A DNA stretch of 64,000 nt, from the NCBI GenBank assembly GCA_017461365.1, contig JAFTYG010000003.1:148108-212107 (forward strand), written 5' to 3'. Both the position numbers and the translations under genes were made by a program. How positions within the stretch are numbered: position 1 is the first letter of the stretch; the number at the start of each line of letters is the position of its first letter. Positions 50,334 to 58,359 of this stretch are shown piece by piece. The notes beneath the pieces are model-generated. The model made no database searches and was not told the origin of the DNA. It was given only the letters and a program-made list of their open reading frames with translations. This stretch comes from Clostridia bacterium. GTDB taxonomy: Bacteria > Bacillota > Clostridia > Oscillospirales > CAG-272.

Positions 50334-51248
50334 ATGGAATACGTACTTACAACCTCGGCGCTGTCAAAAAAATACAGAAAATTTCAGGCGCTTGAGGGCT
50401 TAACGATGAACATTCCCAAGGGCTCTATCTACGGCTTTGTGGGAAAAAACGGAGCGGGCAAAACAACACTTATTCGTGTCATTTGCGGCTTGCAGGAGCC
50501 AACCTCGGGTGAATACGCGCTTTACGGTATATCGAATAAGGACAGACAAATATTCAAGGCGCGTAGAAGAATGGGAGCTGTTGTTGAAACACCATCCATC
50601 TATCTTGATATGACCGCTGAGGACAACTTAAAGCAACAAGCTCTTGTTCTCGGATTGCCGTCATACGACAGCATTCCCGACATTCTCCGTTTAGTCGGGC
50701 TTGTAAATACGGGCAAGAAAAAAGCGCGCAATTTTTCACTCGGTATGAAGCAAAGGCTCGGTATTGCTGTCGCTCTTATAGGCAATCCTGATTTTATTGT
50801 TCTTGATGAGCCTATCAACGGTCTTGACCCGCAGGGTATCGTAGAGGTGCGGGAGCTTATTCTGAAGCTCAATCACGAACACGGAATTACCGTTTTGATC
50901 TCAAGCCACATTCTCGGAGAGCTTTCAAAGCTTGCTACACATTACGGTTTTATCGAAAAAGGACACATTGTCAAGGAGATCAGCGCAGAGGAGCTTGAAG
51001 CAGCTTGCAGAAAGTGTGTAACTGTTGAGGTCAGCGACACAAAAGCTCTTGTGCGTGTACTTGACCGAATGAAAAAAGATTATAACATTATCTCCGACAC
51101 ACAAGCCAACATTTACGGCGATATTATCCTTTCCGAGCTTGTAATGGAGCTCTCCAAAGAAAGGTGTAGTCTCATAAGCTCTCACGAGCAAGACGAAACC
51201 CTTGAAACCTATTTTATCAACCTCATCGGAGGTGGTAATAATGATTAG
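50334..51248 (+). CDS. ABC transporter ATPase, lantibiotic/bacitracin-immunity type
   Basis: A 304-residue ATPase of the BcrA/LanF/CprA type. Walker A GKNGAGKTT (37-45), signature FSLGMKQRLG, Walker B PDFIVLDEP, and SSHILGEL in the H-loop. The C-terminal 80 residues form the small domain seen in this subgroup. Two permeases follow, giving the LanFEG layout that removes antimicrobial peptides from the membrane. An AGGAGG site precedes the ATG. Its last eight bases overlap the first permease start. Confidence 0.93.
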   Translation: MEYVLTTSALSKKYRKFQALEGLTMNIPKGSIYGFVGKNGAGKTTLIRVICGLQEPTSGEYALYGISNKDRQIFKARRRMGAVVETPSIYLDMTAEDNLKQQALVLGLPSYDSIPDILRLVGLVNTGKKKARNFSLGMKQRLGIAVALIGNPDFIVLDEPINGLDPQGIVEVRELILKLNHEHGITVLISSHILGELSKLATHYGFIEKGHIVKEISAEELEAACRKCVTVEVSDTKALVRVLDRMKKDYNIISDTQANIYGDIILSELVMELSKERCSLISSHEQDETLETYFINLIGGGNND

Positions 51249-52089
51249 ACTTTTGCGCGCAGGTTTTCGCAGATATTTGCGCAGTCCTATATGGTGGATA
51301 GCTTTCACTGCGGCATTGTTCTTTGGTGTTTTATTTGGAGATCAGGCAATGAGATCGACGCAACTTGAGGCTGCTTCGCTGATATATTTTCATTTAATAC
51401 TTGCTTGTCTCATATCCCTTACCGTAGGTCGTGAAGTGGGTGAGCGAGTAATCAGAAATAAAATCATAGCGGGACACGGTAAAACCAAAATACTCTTTTC
51501 GGAGCTTCTCTTGGCATTATTTGCAAGCCTGATTTTAGAGATACTGTTTACGACTCCCATATTGATCGGAAGTATTAAATTGCTTTCAAGAGTACCTCTT
51601 TACATAAAAATGTATGCACTTATAGAAACTCTTCTTTTTAACGTTCTTTGCGTAGTTATCAACGTATTGTTAGCTATACTTATCCATAACCGCGCGGTGT
51701 CCGCCATTATTTGTATTCTGTTAGTGCTTGTTATGGCGCTGGGCGCAAGTGAGATATATACGGCTCTCAATCAAAAGGAATTTCATAGAACGCCCCAGTT
51801 CGTTTATAACGAAGAGATCGATGCTCACCAAGTAATAATCAAGGAGGAAAGAAATCCAAATTACGTAAGCGGTACAAAAAGACATCTTTATCTGTTTTTA
51901 TTGCGTTGCTCCCCCTACGGTCAGGCCTGCGTTTATACAAGTTCTGCGAACGATCATTTGCACAGCACTCTGCCTATTGACGAAGAGCATACGGAAACCT
52001 TGAAAACGGGTTGGTGTTATACAGTAGGAGTCACGGCGGTATTTATTACCGTAGGAGTTCTTCTGTTCCGTCGCCGCGATATGAAATGA
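51241..52089 (+). CDS. ABC transporter permease (LanE/G-like), first
   Basis: A 282-residue membrane protein with six hydrophobic helices and a long extracytoplasmic loop (about residues 175-240). It opens with RLLRAGFRRYLRSPIWWIAF and contains GREVGERVIRNKIIAGHGKTKILFSEL. The start overlaps the ATPase gene by eight bases, a sign of coupled translation; GGAGG lies eight bases before it. It is a likely half of the immunity pump. Confidence 0.85.
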   Translation: MIRLLRAGFRRYLRSPIWWIAFTAALFFGVLFGDQAMRSTQLEAASLIYFHLILACLISLTVGREVGERVIRNKIIAGHGKTKILFSELLLALFASLILEILFTTPILIGSIKLLSRVPLYIKMYALIETLLFNVLCVVINVLLAILIHNRAVSAIICILLVLVMALGASEIYTALNQKEFHRTPQFVYNEEIDAHQVIIKEERNPNYVSGTKRHLYLFLLRCSPYGQACVYTSSANDHLHSTLPIDEEHTETLKTGWCYTVGVTAVFITVGVLLFRRRDMK

Positions 52090-52098
52090 GGTGACGGC

Positions 52099-52935
52099 AT
52101 GGCTAAATTATTACGCGCGGGATTTCGAAGATATTTAAAAAGCATCGTTACATGGATAACACTTTTTATGTTTATAGTATTAGGCTGTCTTGGCGCGGCA
52201 GAGATCGGACCTCAAAGTTCATCCGATGATATTTACCTTATATCCCTGACGATCGGTTTTTCCGCCATGGTGACTCTATCGATCGGGAAAGAAATCGGCA
52301 ACGGTGCCGTTCGCAATAAAATAGTAAAAGGATATACTAAGGGACAGGTATTTTGGAGCGAGATAATATTGTCAATATCCTTGTGCTTTGTCTTTTTTAT
52401 CATTTCTGCCGCTCCGTTTATTTTGCTCAATCTGCCGATTTTAAAAACCATACCGACAGGTGTACTCATCAAGACGGTTATTGGTATTATTTTTATGAGT
52501 CTCGGTATTGTCACCATATCTGTTGCGGTAAGCAGCTTGATCTCCAATCGAGCTATTTCCGCAGTTGCCGCAATGCTCTTAACTATCGGCATCCTTTTTT
52601 CGGGATATTATCTTTACGATAAACTCGATCAACCTGAGTATTGGGAAGCACATTACGCTGACGGTACGATCGTTGAAAATGCACAGAAGAATCCTAATTA
52701 CGTCGGTGGGACTCAACGGGCGATATATCAGTTTCTTTACAATGCAAATCCAATGGGGCAAATGATTGAATATTCCGAGATATTATCCCCCTATTTTACG
52801 CCGTATTCTGTGAAGCTGGAAACGCCCAAGGAAGAAATGGATTTTATAAATTCCGCTCCGATTTATTCAGTCGGAACAATGATTATCGTATCAGGCTGCG
52901 GTTATATTTTATTCAGAAGAAAAAACATAAAATAA
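52099..52935 (+). CDS. ABC transporter permease (LanE/G-like), second
   Basis: A 278-residue membrane protein clearly related to the previous permease: LLRAGFRRYLKSIVTWITLF, GKEIGNGAVRNKIVKGYTKGQVFWSE, and a similar long loop holding NPNYVGGTQRAIYQFLYNANPMGQ against NPNYVSGTKRHLYLFLLRCSPYGQ. The pair therefore arose by duplication. It lies 10 bases after its neighbour and should form the heterodimeric channel with it. Confidence 0.85.
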   Translation: MAKLLRAGFRRYLKSIVTWITLFMFIVLGCLGAAEIGPQSSSDDIYLISLTIGFSAMVTLSIGKEIGNGAVRNKIVKGYTKGQVFWSEIILSISLCFVFFIISAAPFILLNLPILKTIPTGVLIKTVIGIIFMSLGIVTISVAVSSLISNRAISAVAAMLLTIGILFSGYYLYDKLDQPEYWEAHYADGTIVENAQKNPNYVGGTQRAIYQFLYNANPMGQMIEYSEILSPYFTPYSVKLETPKEEMDFINSAPIYSVGTMIIVSGCGYILFRRKNIK

Positions 52936-52951
52936 AAAGGCGGTGAGAAGG

Positions 52952-53836
52952 ATGCTCCCTTGGATAATTTGCGGTATTCTTGCCGTAGTCGTAGTCATAC
53001 TCGCTATTAAAATCCGAATGATGCAAAAGAGTATGGACGAGATATGCTCGTGTCTTTTGGAACATCTTTCCTCTGACACAAATCAGCTTATAACCATTTC
53101 TTCGAGAGACAAATACGTTCGTCAGCTTGCAAGTGAGCTTGCCAAACAGCTTGCTGAGCTACGCAAGCAAAGGCGACAATATTTGAACGGCGACCGTCAG
53201 TTGAAAGAGGCTGTAACGAACATTTCTCACGACCTACGTACACCGCTTACGGCAATATGCGGCTATCTTGAACTGCTTGAGGAAGAAGAAAAAACGGAAA
53301 ATACAAAAAAGTACGTTGAGCGGATTGCCAACCGTACAGAAGCACTCAAAGCACTTACCGAGGAACTGTTCAGATACTCGGTGATCTCGTCGGTATCCGA
53401 TTTAAGCTATGAAAATGTAAACATGGGCAGAGTGCTTGAAGATACGCTTATCTCCTTTTACGGAGCTTTTGAGCAAAAAGGTATCGTACCGAAAATATCA
53501 ATATCCGAAAAGGAAGCTTGGCGGCGGCTGGACAGGTCGGCTCTTTCCCGTATTTTCGGGAACATCATAAGCAACGCGATAAAGTACAGCGACGGAGATT
53601 TTTCAGTAATAATGACCGAAAACGGAGAGATCACATTCTCTAACACGGCATCCGAGCTTTCATCGGTTGATGTTGGCAAGCTCTTTGACCGCTTCTATAC
53701 CGTTGATTCCGCACGAAAATCTACGGGGCTTGGTTTGTCTATCGCAAAACTCCTCACCGAGCGTATGAACGGTCGTATCTCGGCGGATCACAAAAACGGA
53801 ATTTTATCAATAACGGTTTCTTTTAAGGAGGTATAA
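52952..53836 (+). CDS. Sensor histidine kinase with minimal sensor
   Basis: A 294-residue kinase with one N-terminal membrane helix (about residues 2-22), a HAMP-less helical linker, H-box NISHDLRTPLTAI (phosphorylated His93), then N-box FGNIISNAIKYS, and G-box STGLGLSIAK. There is no extracellular domain, as in intramembrane-type kinases that rely on their ABC transporter for sensing. The start at 52952 follows GGTGA; a GTG three codons earlier overlaps that site. It probably signals to the response regulator at 49584. Confidence 0.93.
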   Translation: MLPWIICGILAVVVVILAIKIRMMQKSMDEICSCLLEHLSSDTNQLITISSRDKYVRQLASELAKQLAELRKQRRQYLNGDRQLKEAVTNISHDLRTPLTAICGYLELLEEEEKTENTKKYVERIANRTEALKALTEELFRYSVISSVSDLSYENVNMGRVLEDTLISFYGAFEQKGIVPKISISEKEAWRRLDRSALSRIFGNIISNAIKYSDGDFSVIMTENGEITFSNTASELSSVDVGKLFDRFYTVDSARKSTGLGLSIAKLLTERMNGRISADHKNGILSITVSFKEV

Positions 53837-53839
53837 GCT

Positions 53840-54301
53840 ATGTCAAAAAAGGCAGTAAAAATTGCGGAATGGATCGTTATCGGTCTGTTTATCACTATTG
53901 TTGCATCAGTTGCTTCTATCCTGACCTACCGTTCGGTCGTAAACTCGGATTGGTACACTGAGAAACAAGCACGAAATGGCTTGGAGCAGGCGATAGAAGA
54001 TGTGAATGATACAGAAAATATCAAGTATATAAAAGTGGATGATAATGTCGAGGAACATTTTATTTATGATGCTCCCGCCGAGCTTTTTGATGACTTAACA
54101 ATTATAAGTTTTGAGAATATTAGAGATATTGAAAAAATGCACGAGATATGGCGAAAGCCGTGTGTAACGGTATTCTTCAATGATGGTACGCCCGTATCGT
54201 TTAATATTACCGACGACGGAAAAGTTTATTGGGAAACTTTTGAACTTCAATGCCCGTCGCTCGTAGATTGGTACAATGAGGTTATAAATGAAAAAAAGTA
54301 A
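53840..54301 (+). CDS. Membrane-anchored protein of unknown function in the ABC module
   Basis: A 153-residue protein with one N-terminal membrane helix (about residues 10-30) and a polar extracytoplasmic domain (about 115 residues) with several Asp, Glu and Trp residues. The family is not recognised. It begins three bases after the kinase stop with an AAGGAGG site, so it belongs to the same operon and may help bind or sense the substrate. Its end overlaps the next gene by 14 bases. Confidence 0.7.
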   Translation: MSKKAVKIAEWIVIGLFITIVASVASILTYRSVVNSDWYTEKQARNGLEQAIEDVNDTENIKYIKVDDNVEEHFIYDAPAELFDDLTIISFENIRDIEKMHEIWRKPCVTVFFNDGTPVSFNITDDGKVYWETFELQCPSLVDWYNEVINEKK

Positions 54302-54905
54302 GAAAATATTGATATGCGTCGGTGTGTTTTTATTGCTCCTACTGATAACTTGGGGCATTTGCGAGACCGCAGGCAGCGACTATTACAACTATCAAGGCTA
54401 TGTTTTGGATATGAAGGAGGACAACAACGGCAACACGGTTATCGTCACCTTGTGTGGAAATAAAGAATCAAACTTTACTTTGAAATGGTACTCAAGAGTA
54501 AAATTAGCTGAGGATAAAAAGAACTTCGCTGTCGGAGATCTTGTTAAGCTTTCAACTACACGCTTTAGTGACACCAATATAAAGAAAATATTCGTAGATT
54601 ACGGTTATTCTACGGAAGGTAAGCTGGTGTATGTTAAAGAGTTTACCGATAGACCGTATATTTTAGCCACCGATCCCAAAACAAATATCATGTATTTCTT
54701 TGACTTTAACATAGATAATGATATTCAAAATTTTGAAGGAATTAAAACAGGAGATACAGTTAGAATTTATCATCAATATCCGATAAGTAATAATACGATT
54801 TCCGCGCTTGGAAACGCAGTTAAGCTTATCTCAGATAGCTCAACCAATGGTTTGACCGAAGAAGAACTAAAGTTTATTGAGGAAAAAGGATATACCTTGA
54901 AATAA
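54288..54905 (+). CDS. Membrane-anchored protein of unknown function, last in the ABC module
   Basis: A 205-residue protein: one N-terminal helix (about residues 7-27, LICVGVFLLLLLITWGI; the following Cys in GICETAG is not in a proper lipobox), then an OB-like beta-rich stretch (NTVIVTLCGNKESNFTLKWYS, FAVGDLVKLSTTRF, GKLVYVKEF) and a C-terminal acidic helix. The start overlaps the previous gene by 14 bases. The role is unknown; its place suggests function with the immunity-type transporter. Confidence 0.7.
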   Translation: MKKSKKILICVGVFLLLLLITWGICETAGSDYYNYQGYVLDMKEDNNGNTVIVTLCGNKESNFTLKWYSRVKLAEDKKNFAVGDLVKLSTTRFSDTNIKKIFVDYGYSTEGKLVYVKEFTDRPYILATDPKTNIMYFFDFNIDNDIQNFEGIKTGDTVRIYHQYPISNNTISALGNAVKLISDSSTNGLTEEELKFIEEKGYTLK

Positions 54906-54908
54906 TTT

Positions 54909-54937
54909 AACCCCTCACTCTTTTTGAGCGAGGGGTT
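54909..54937. terminator. Terminator ending the accessory run
   Basis: AACCCCTC/GAGGGGTT with inner CTC/GAG pairing, directly after the last gene of the module and also after the AIM24 gene on the other strand. Confidence 0.75.
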
Positions 54938-54953
54938 ACTTATTATAAAATAT

Positions 54954-55631
54954 TTAATTGCTATCGTTCGGCATGATTGAGTACAAAAGAGCTGCTGTTT
55001 GCGCTATGGGCATTGTTTGGAGAATTATTCTTCCGGGACCTGTGATAACGGTATTAAAGATGCCTTCTCCTCCAAAGAGCACGTTTTTAAAGCCCTTTAC
55101 CGTCTCAACACTCATCTGACAGCTTTCGTCCATCATAACGAGGTAGCCCGTGTTTACTATCTTTTTCTCGCCAGGAGCAAGGTAATATTCAACCGCACTT
55201 CCGTCTACCTCCAAAAACACCGTTCCGTCACCCGAAAACTTCTGCATAACAAAGCCCTCGCCGCCGAAAAAGCCCGAGGCGATACGCTTTTGGAAATACA
55301 AGCTTGTATTAACACCGCGCTCTCCCGCAAGAAAACACTTTTTCTGCGCTATCACCGATCTGCCGCTCGAAAGTGTTATTGCCTTTATCTCTCCCGGGAA
55401 TTTTGACGCAAAGGCTATCTCTCCCGCGCGCTCAGCAACATACCTGTTTCTGAACATAGACTCTCCCGCAAAGGCTCTTCCGAACATTTTTCCAAGTCCG
55501 CCACCCTCGGTATTCATACGAATTCCCTCGTCCATCCACGACATGGATCCGCTTTCGCACCATACCTCTTCGCCCGCCTCAAGCTTACAAAGCGCCACAG
55601 GCAAACTTCCGCCCAAGATTTCATACCTCAT
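54954..55631 (-). CDS. AIM24/TIGR00266 family protein
   Basis: A 225-residue cytoplasmic beta-prism protein of the AIM24 (TIGR00266) family: CKLEAGEEVWCESGSMSWMDEGIRMNTEGGG, GRAFAGESMFRNRYVAE, GKIVNTGYLVMMDESCQMSVETVKGFKNVLFGGEG, ending in a short hydrophobic ALLYSIMPN. The family is found from bacteria to mitochondria; the bacterial function is unknown. A GGGAGG site precedes the ATG; it lies downstream of RNase P RNA. Confidence 0.92.
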   Translation of the reverse strand: MRYEILGGSLPVALCKLEAGEEVWCESGSMSWMDEGIRMNTEGGGLGKMFGRAFAGESMFRNRYVAERAGEIAFASKFPGEIKAITLSSGRSVIAQKKCFLAGERGVNTSLYFQKRIASGFFGGEGFVMQKFSGDGTVFLEVDGSAVEYYLAPGEKKIVNTGYLVMMDESCQMSVETVKGFKNVLFGGEGIFNTVITGPGRIILQTMPIAQTAALLYSIMPNDSN

Positions 55632-55662
55632 AATTTTACCTCCCTAAGTAAATAAATTATTG

Positions 55663-55702
55663 CAAAAACAAAGGGGAGCAACGTATTTTATACATCCTCC
55701 CC
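55663..55702 (-). terminator. Terminator of RNase P RNA
   Basis: GGGGAG/CTCCCC stem with a long loop and TTTGTTTTT tail on the minus strand, 17 bases after the RNA's last helix. Confidence 0.6.
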
Positions 55703-55718
55703 CATAAATCTTTTTAAT

Positions 55719-56068
55719 TGTAACTTTGCCTGTAAGCCGGGTTCTGTCGTGAACGGTCATCTATCTTCGCTTACCGTCACCGATAAGCTTCGGGTTTCCC
55801 CGTGCCACCTGTGGATATATGTCGGGCAAACATCCGCTCAGGTGTTGCTTCGGATAAGGTTTACAGCAAACCTATGTTACCATAGGAGTGGGTGAGCTCT
55901 TACCTCACCTTTCCACCCTTACCTTTTTCAAGGCGGTCTATTTCTGTTGCACTTTCTCGGTAGTCACCTACGGCTGACGTTATCAGCTACCCTGCCCTGT
56001 GAAGCCCGGACTTTCCTCGCGATAATACCTTACGGCGCAATATCACGCGACCGTTCAGCAAAGTTACA
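55719..56068 (-). ncRNA. rnpB: RNase P RNA
   Basis: About 350 bases of catalytic RNA for tRNA 5' processing. The ends TGTAACTTTGC and GCAAAGTTACA pair as helix P1. The conserved core elements GAGGAAAGTCCGGGC, ACAGAAATAGACCGCC, GGTAAGGGTGGAAAGGTG and ACAGAACCCGGCTTACAGGC are in the right order. The layout looks like A-type, as usual for Clostridia. A perfect promoter stands directly before it. Confidence 0.95.
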
Positions 56069-56073
56069 GACAG

Positions 56074-56102
56074 ATTATAACACACGAAAGCGATTTTGTC
56101 AA
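56074..56102 (-). promoter_or_regulatory. Consensus promoter of RNase P RNA
   Basis: Minus strand TTGACA (56102-56097), 17 bases, TATAAT (56079-56074), placing the start at about 56067. Confidence 0.85.
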
Positions 56103-56104
56103 GT

Positions 56105-56785
56105 TTATTCTTCCGATTTTTTGATGTTCGGTATTTTCGACACACCTATTGCCGCAACCGCTGTTATAACAATTTCGGGAATCATATAAAGACCGTTATA
56201 AAATATCGAATATACTATCGACAGCCACTTTCCGCTGAACGTATTCAGTATCCAGCCTCCTATGGAATAGAAATTCTCCTGTGTAAAGAACCACTCTGCC
56301 CACGCGCCGTAGAATATGTAGCCCGAAACGATATGTGCAACGTATCTGAGAGACAGCGCTACTACAGTTCCGAGAACGAGCGCGAGCATCTTATTCTTTA
56401 TCTTATTTCTGAATATACCTCCTAAGCCAAGAAGCGTATATGCCACAAGGTAATCAACGATAAGAATAGCAACTGCCGCGCCGTAACCCATAAAATCGTC
56501 GCTGTTGGGTGTAAAGAGCGCCATTATAGTCGAGCCTTTTCCGAGATACAGATCCATTACGATCTGAACGACAGAATATACACCCGCCGTGAAAAAGCCC
56601 CATTTCATTCCGTACATATACGAAACAACTACTATCGGAAGCATACTTGCGATAGTATATCCGCCGCCAAAGGGCAGATTGAGAAAAGGAATGATAGCGC
56701 AGACCATAGCCAACGCCGTCGCGAGCGCAAGCATTACCGCAGATGTGGTAAGACGCTCTGTCTTAAATGATCTTGTTTGACTCAT
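56105..56785 (-). CDS. thiT: Thiamine transporter S component ThiT
   Basis: A 226-residue ECF-type S component with six hydrophobic helices. The ThiT patterns are LPFGGGYTIASMLPIVVVSYMYGMKWGFFTAGVYSVVQ and the late AEWFFTQENFYSIGGWILNTFSGKWLSIVYSIFYNGLYMIPEI, with thiamine-stacking aromatic residues. It captures thiamine and works with the shared ECF ATPases and T component, not encoded here. It is controlled by the TPP riboswitch upstream. A strong AGGAGG site lies just past the leader terminator. Confidence 0.95.
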   Translation of the reverse strand: MSQTRSFKTERLTTSAVMLALATALAMVCAIIPFLNLPFGGGYTIASMLPIVVVSYMYGMKWGFFTAGVYSVVQIVMDLYLGKGSTIMALFTPNSDDFMGYGAAVAILIVDYLVAYTLLGLGGIFRNKIKNKMLALVLGTVVALSLRYVAHIVSGYIFYGAWAEWFFTQENFYSIGGWILNTFSGKWLSIVYSIFYNGLYMIPEIVITAVAAIGVSKIPNIKKSEE

Positions 56786-56800
56786 AAGCCAAACCTCCTA

Positions 56801-56838
56801 AATAAAAATTCAAAACCGCACGGAAATCTCCGTGCGGT
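56801..56838 (-). terminator. Leader terminator of thiT (riboswitch expression platform)
   Basis: ACCGCACGGAG/CTCCGTGCGGT stem and a TTTTGAATTTTT tail between the riboswitch and thiT; it should form when TPP is bound. Confidence 0.75.
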
Positions 56839-56885
56839 AAGTTCTTTATTCTGGTGGTTTGACATGTCGACCTGCCAAAACAGAC

Positions 56886-56975
56886 ATTAGCAATCTTCCT
56901 ACGCCGGTATTATCCGTATCAGGTTAAAGGGTTTGACTTTCGTCATCTCAGCCAAGGTAAGGCACCCCCGATTTC
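56886..56975 (-). promoter_or_regulatory. TPP riboswitch
   Basis: Minus strand holds the THI-element core in order: GGGGGTGCC, GGCTGAGAT, ACCCTTTAACCTGAT, CGGATAATACCGGCGTAGGAA. It senses thiamine pyrophosphate and shuts off thiT through the terminator downstream. Exact ends are approximate. Confidence 0.95.
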
Positions 56976-57037
56976 TATGCGATTTTGTACAGATATTCTA
57001 GCACATTATTCCCTCTCTGTCAAGTGCTTTTTTGTTT

Positions 57038-58336
57038 TTAATAATAAAAATTCGGATCGACGCTCTTCATATCAACGCCTTCAAGCAGAGCCTCGTCTAT
57101 TATTATTTTATCCTTATGCTGTTCCAGATAGGAGGACATAAGCTGATTTTTAATATCGCTCATAAATACGTAGTTTCCCGTTGTGGTACTGATAAAGAAA
57201 TCGGAATTTTCGTCCTTCTTGTATCCATCCTCTTCGAGCTCGTATTTCATAATTATATGAACGCCGTAATCTGACGTTATCATACGAACTTCTCCGATCT
57301 CCATTTCAAACAGAGCTTCTACAACCTCGGGAGAATCATAATTCGTATCCTCTGTCATATAATATCCGTTCGGATAGGTCTCATCCGAGCTCATAAGCGC
57401 TTCGAAGCCGCTGAAATCATTTTCGGCGGTCTTTTCCATTACCTGCGCGGCGCTGTCAAGAACTGCCTGAAGCTCCTCTCCCTCAAGATCAGCTACAAGG
57501 TAGCTTCCGTCCTCGTCGGTCTTATGGTGACGCGTTCCGTTCTTTTTATCGTAAGCTATTCTCGAAAGCCCATCTTCGTTTAAAGTTATATATATTCTGT
57601 CGCCGTTGGAATCATACACCGCCTCACCGTCAGAATCTGTTTTTGGAGTCGCACTTGTATCGTAAGCTATGCTTCCGTCCTTATTATAGTAAATATCGTC
57701 TCCGTTATCATCGGTAATATAAACGTAATCGTAGGTATAGAAAAATATCTGCTTAAAACGGGCATAATTCTGCTCATAATAATCATCTATAAGATTTTTT
57801 GCTATAAGCTCTCCGTCAACGCCGTAAACCGTATCCTTGAGAAGCTCTATCTTCTCTTCTATGATGTACGCCTCACGCAGGATATTATAATTAACACCGT
57901 AGGCTGCCAGCATAGAATTAAACGTGGTTTTAGATCCGCCCGCATCGTTTTCTATAAACTCATTTATTCTTGCGTCTATCTCATCAAGAGTCTCATCGGG
58001 AAGCTCTAACCCTCTGAGCTCACATTCATACATTGCGGCAAGATACGTCTTTGTATTTTCAAGTATGGAGTCAGTGTAATATGTATTATACGTCATTCCC
58101 TCTTTGCTCATCACGGTATCCCAAAAGCTATCCGACAGCGCGTCAGAGCCAAAGGCGTAAGACGAGCAAAGAATACCTTTAAGTCTCGACAGATACAGCA
58201 TATAAAGATTAACCGATATTTCCGTATCCTCGATCTTCATAAGCGTTTTTCCCTTTGACGAGCATCCCGCAAAGCAAGCTACCGTCATAAGCAGGGTAAG
58301 AAGTAAAGCTATTATTCTTTTACCGAAATTTTTCAT
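57038..58336 (-). CDS. PrsA/SurA-like foldase lipoprotein (peptidyl-prolyl isomerase)
   Basis: A 432-residue lipoprotein with lipobox CFAGC (Cys25), a helical SurA-N-like region (residues about 40-180), an Asp-rich central insert (about 200-290, DDNGDDIYYNKDG ... SDGEAVYDSNGDRIYI), and a parvulin-like C-terminal part (EVVEALFEMEIGEVRMITSDYGVHIIMKYEL). The parvulin region is shorter than in classical PrsA, so isomerase activity is uncertain. It should help exported proteins fold outside the membrane. It is the third gene of pth-mfd-prsA, 23 bases after mfd. Confidence 0.85.
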   Translation of the reverse strand: MKNFGKRIIALLLTLLMTVACFAGCSSKGKTLMKIEDTEISVNLYMLYLSRLKGILCSSYAFGSDALSDSFWDTVMSKEGMTYNTYYTDSILENTKTYLAAMYECELRGLELPDETLDEIDARINEFIENDAGGSKTTFNSMLAAYGVNYNILREAYIIEEKIELLKDTVYGVDGELIAKNLIDDYYEQNYARFKQIFFYTYDYVYITDDNGDDIYYNKDGSIAYDTSATPKTDSDGEAVYDSNGDRIYITLNEDGLSRIAYDKKNGTRHHKTDEDGSYLVADLEGEELQAVLDSAAQVMEKTAENDFSGFEALMSSDETYPNGYYMTEDTNYDSPEVVEALFEMEIGEVRMITSDYGVHIIMKYELEEDGYKKDENSDFFISTTTGNYVFMSDIKNQLMSSYLEQHKDKIIIDEALLEGVDMKSVDPNFYY

Positions 58337-58359
58337 TTTCCATCCTTTCGTTTTTTACA

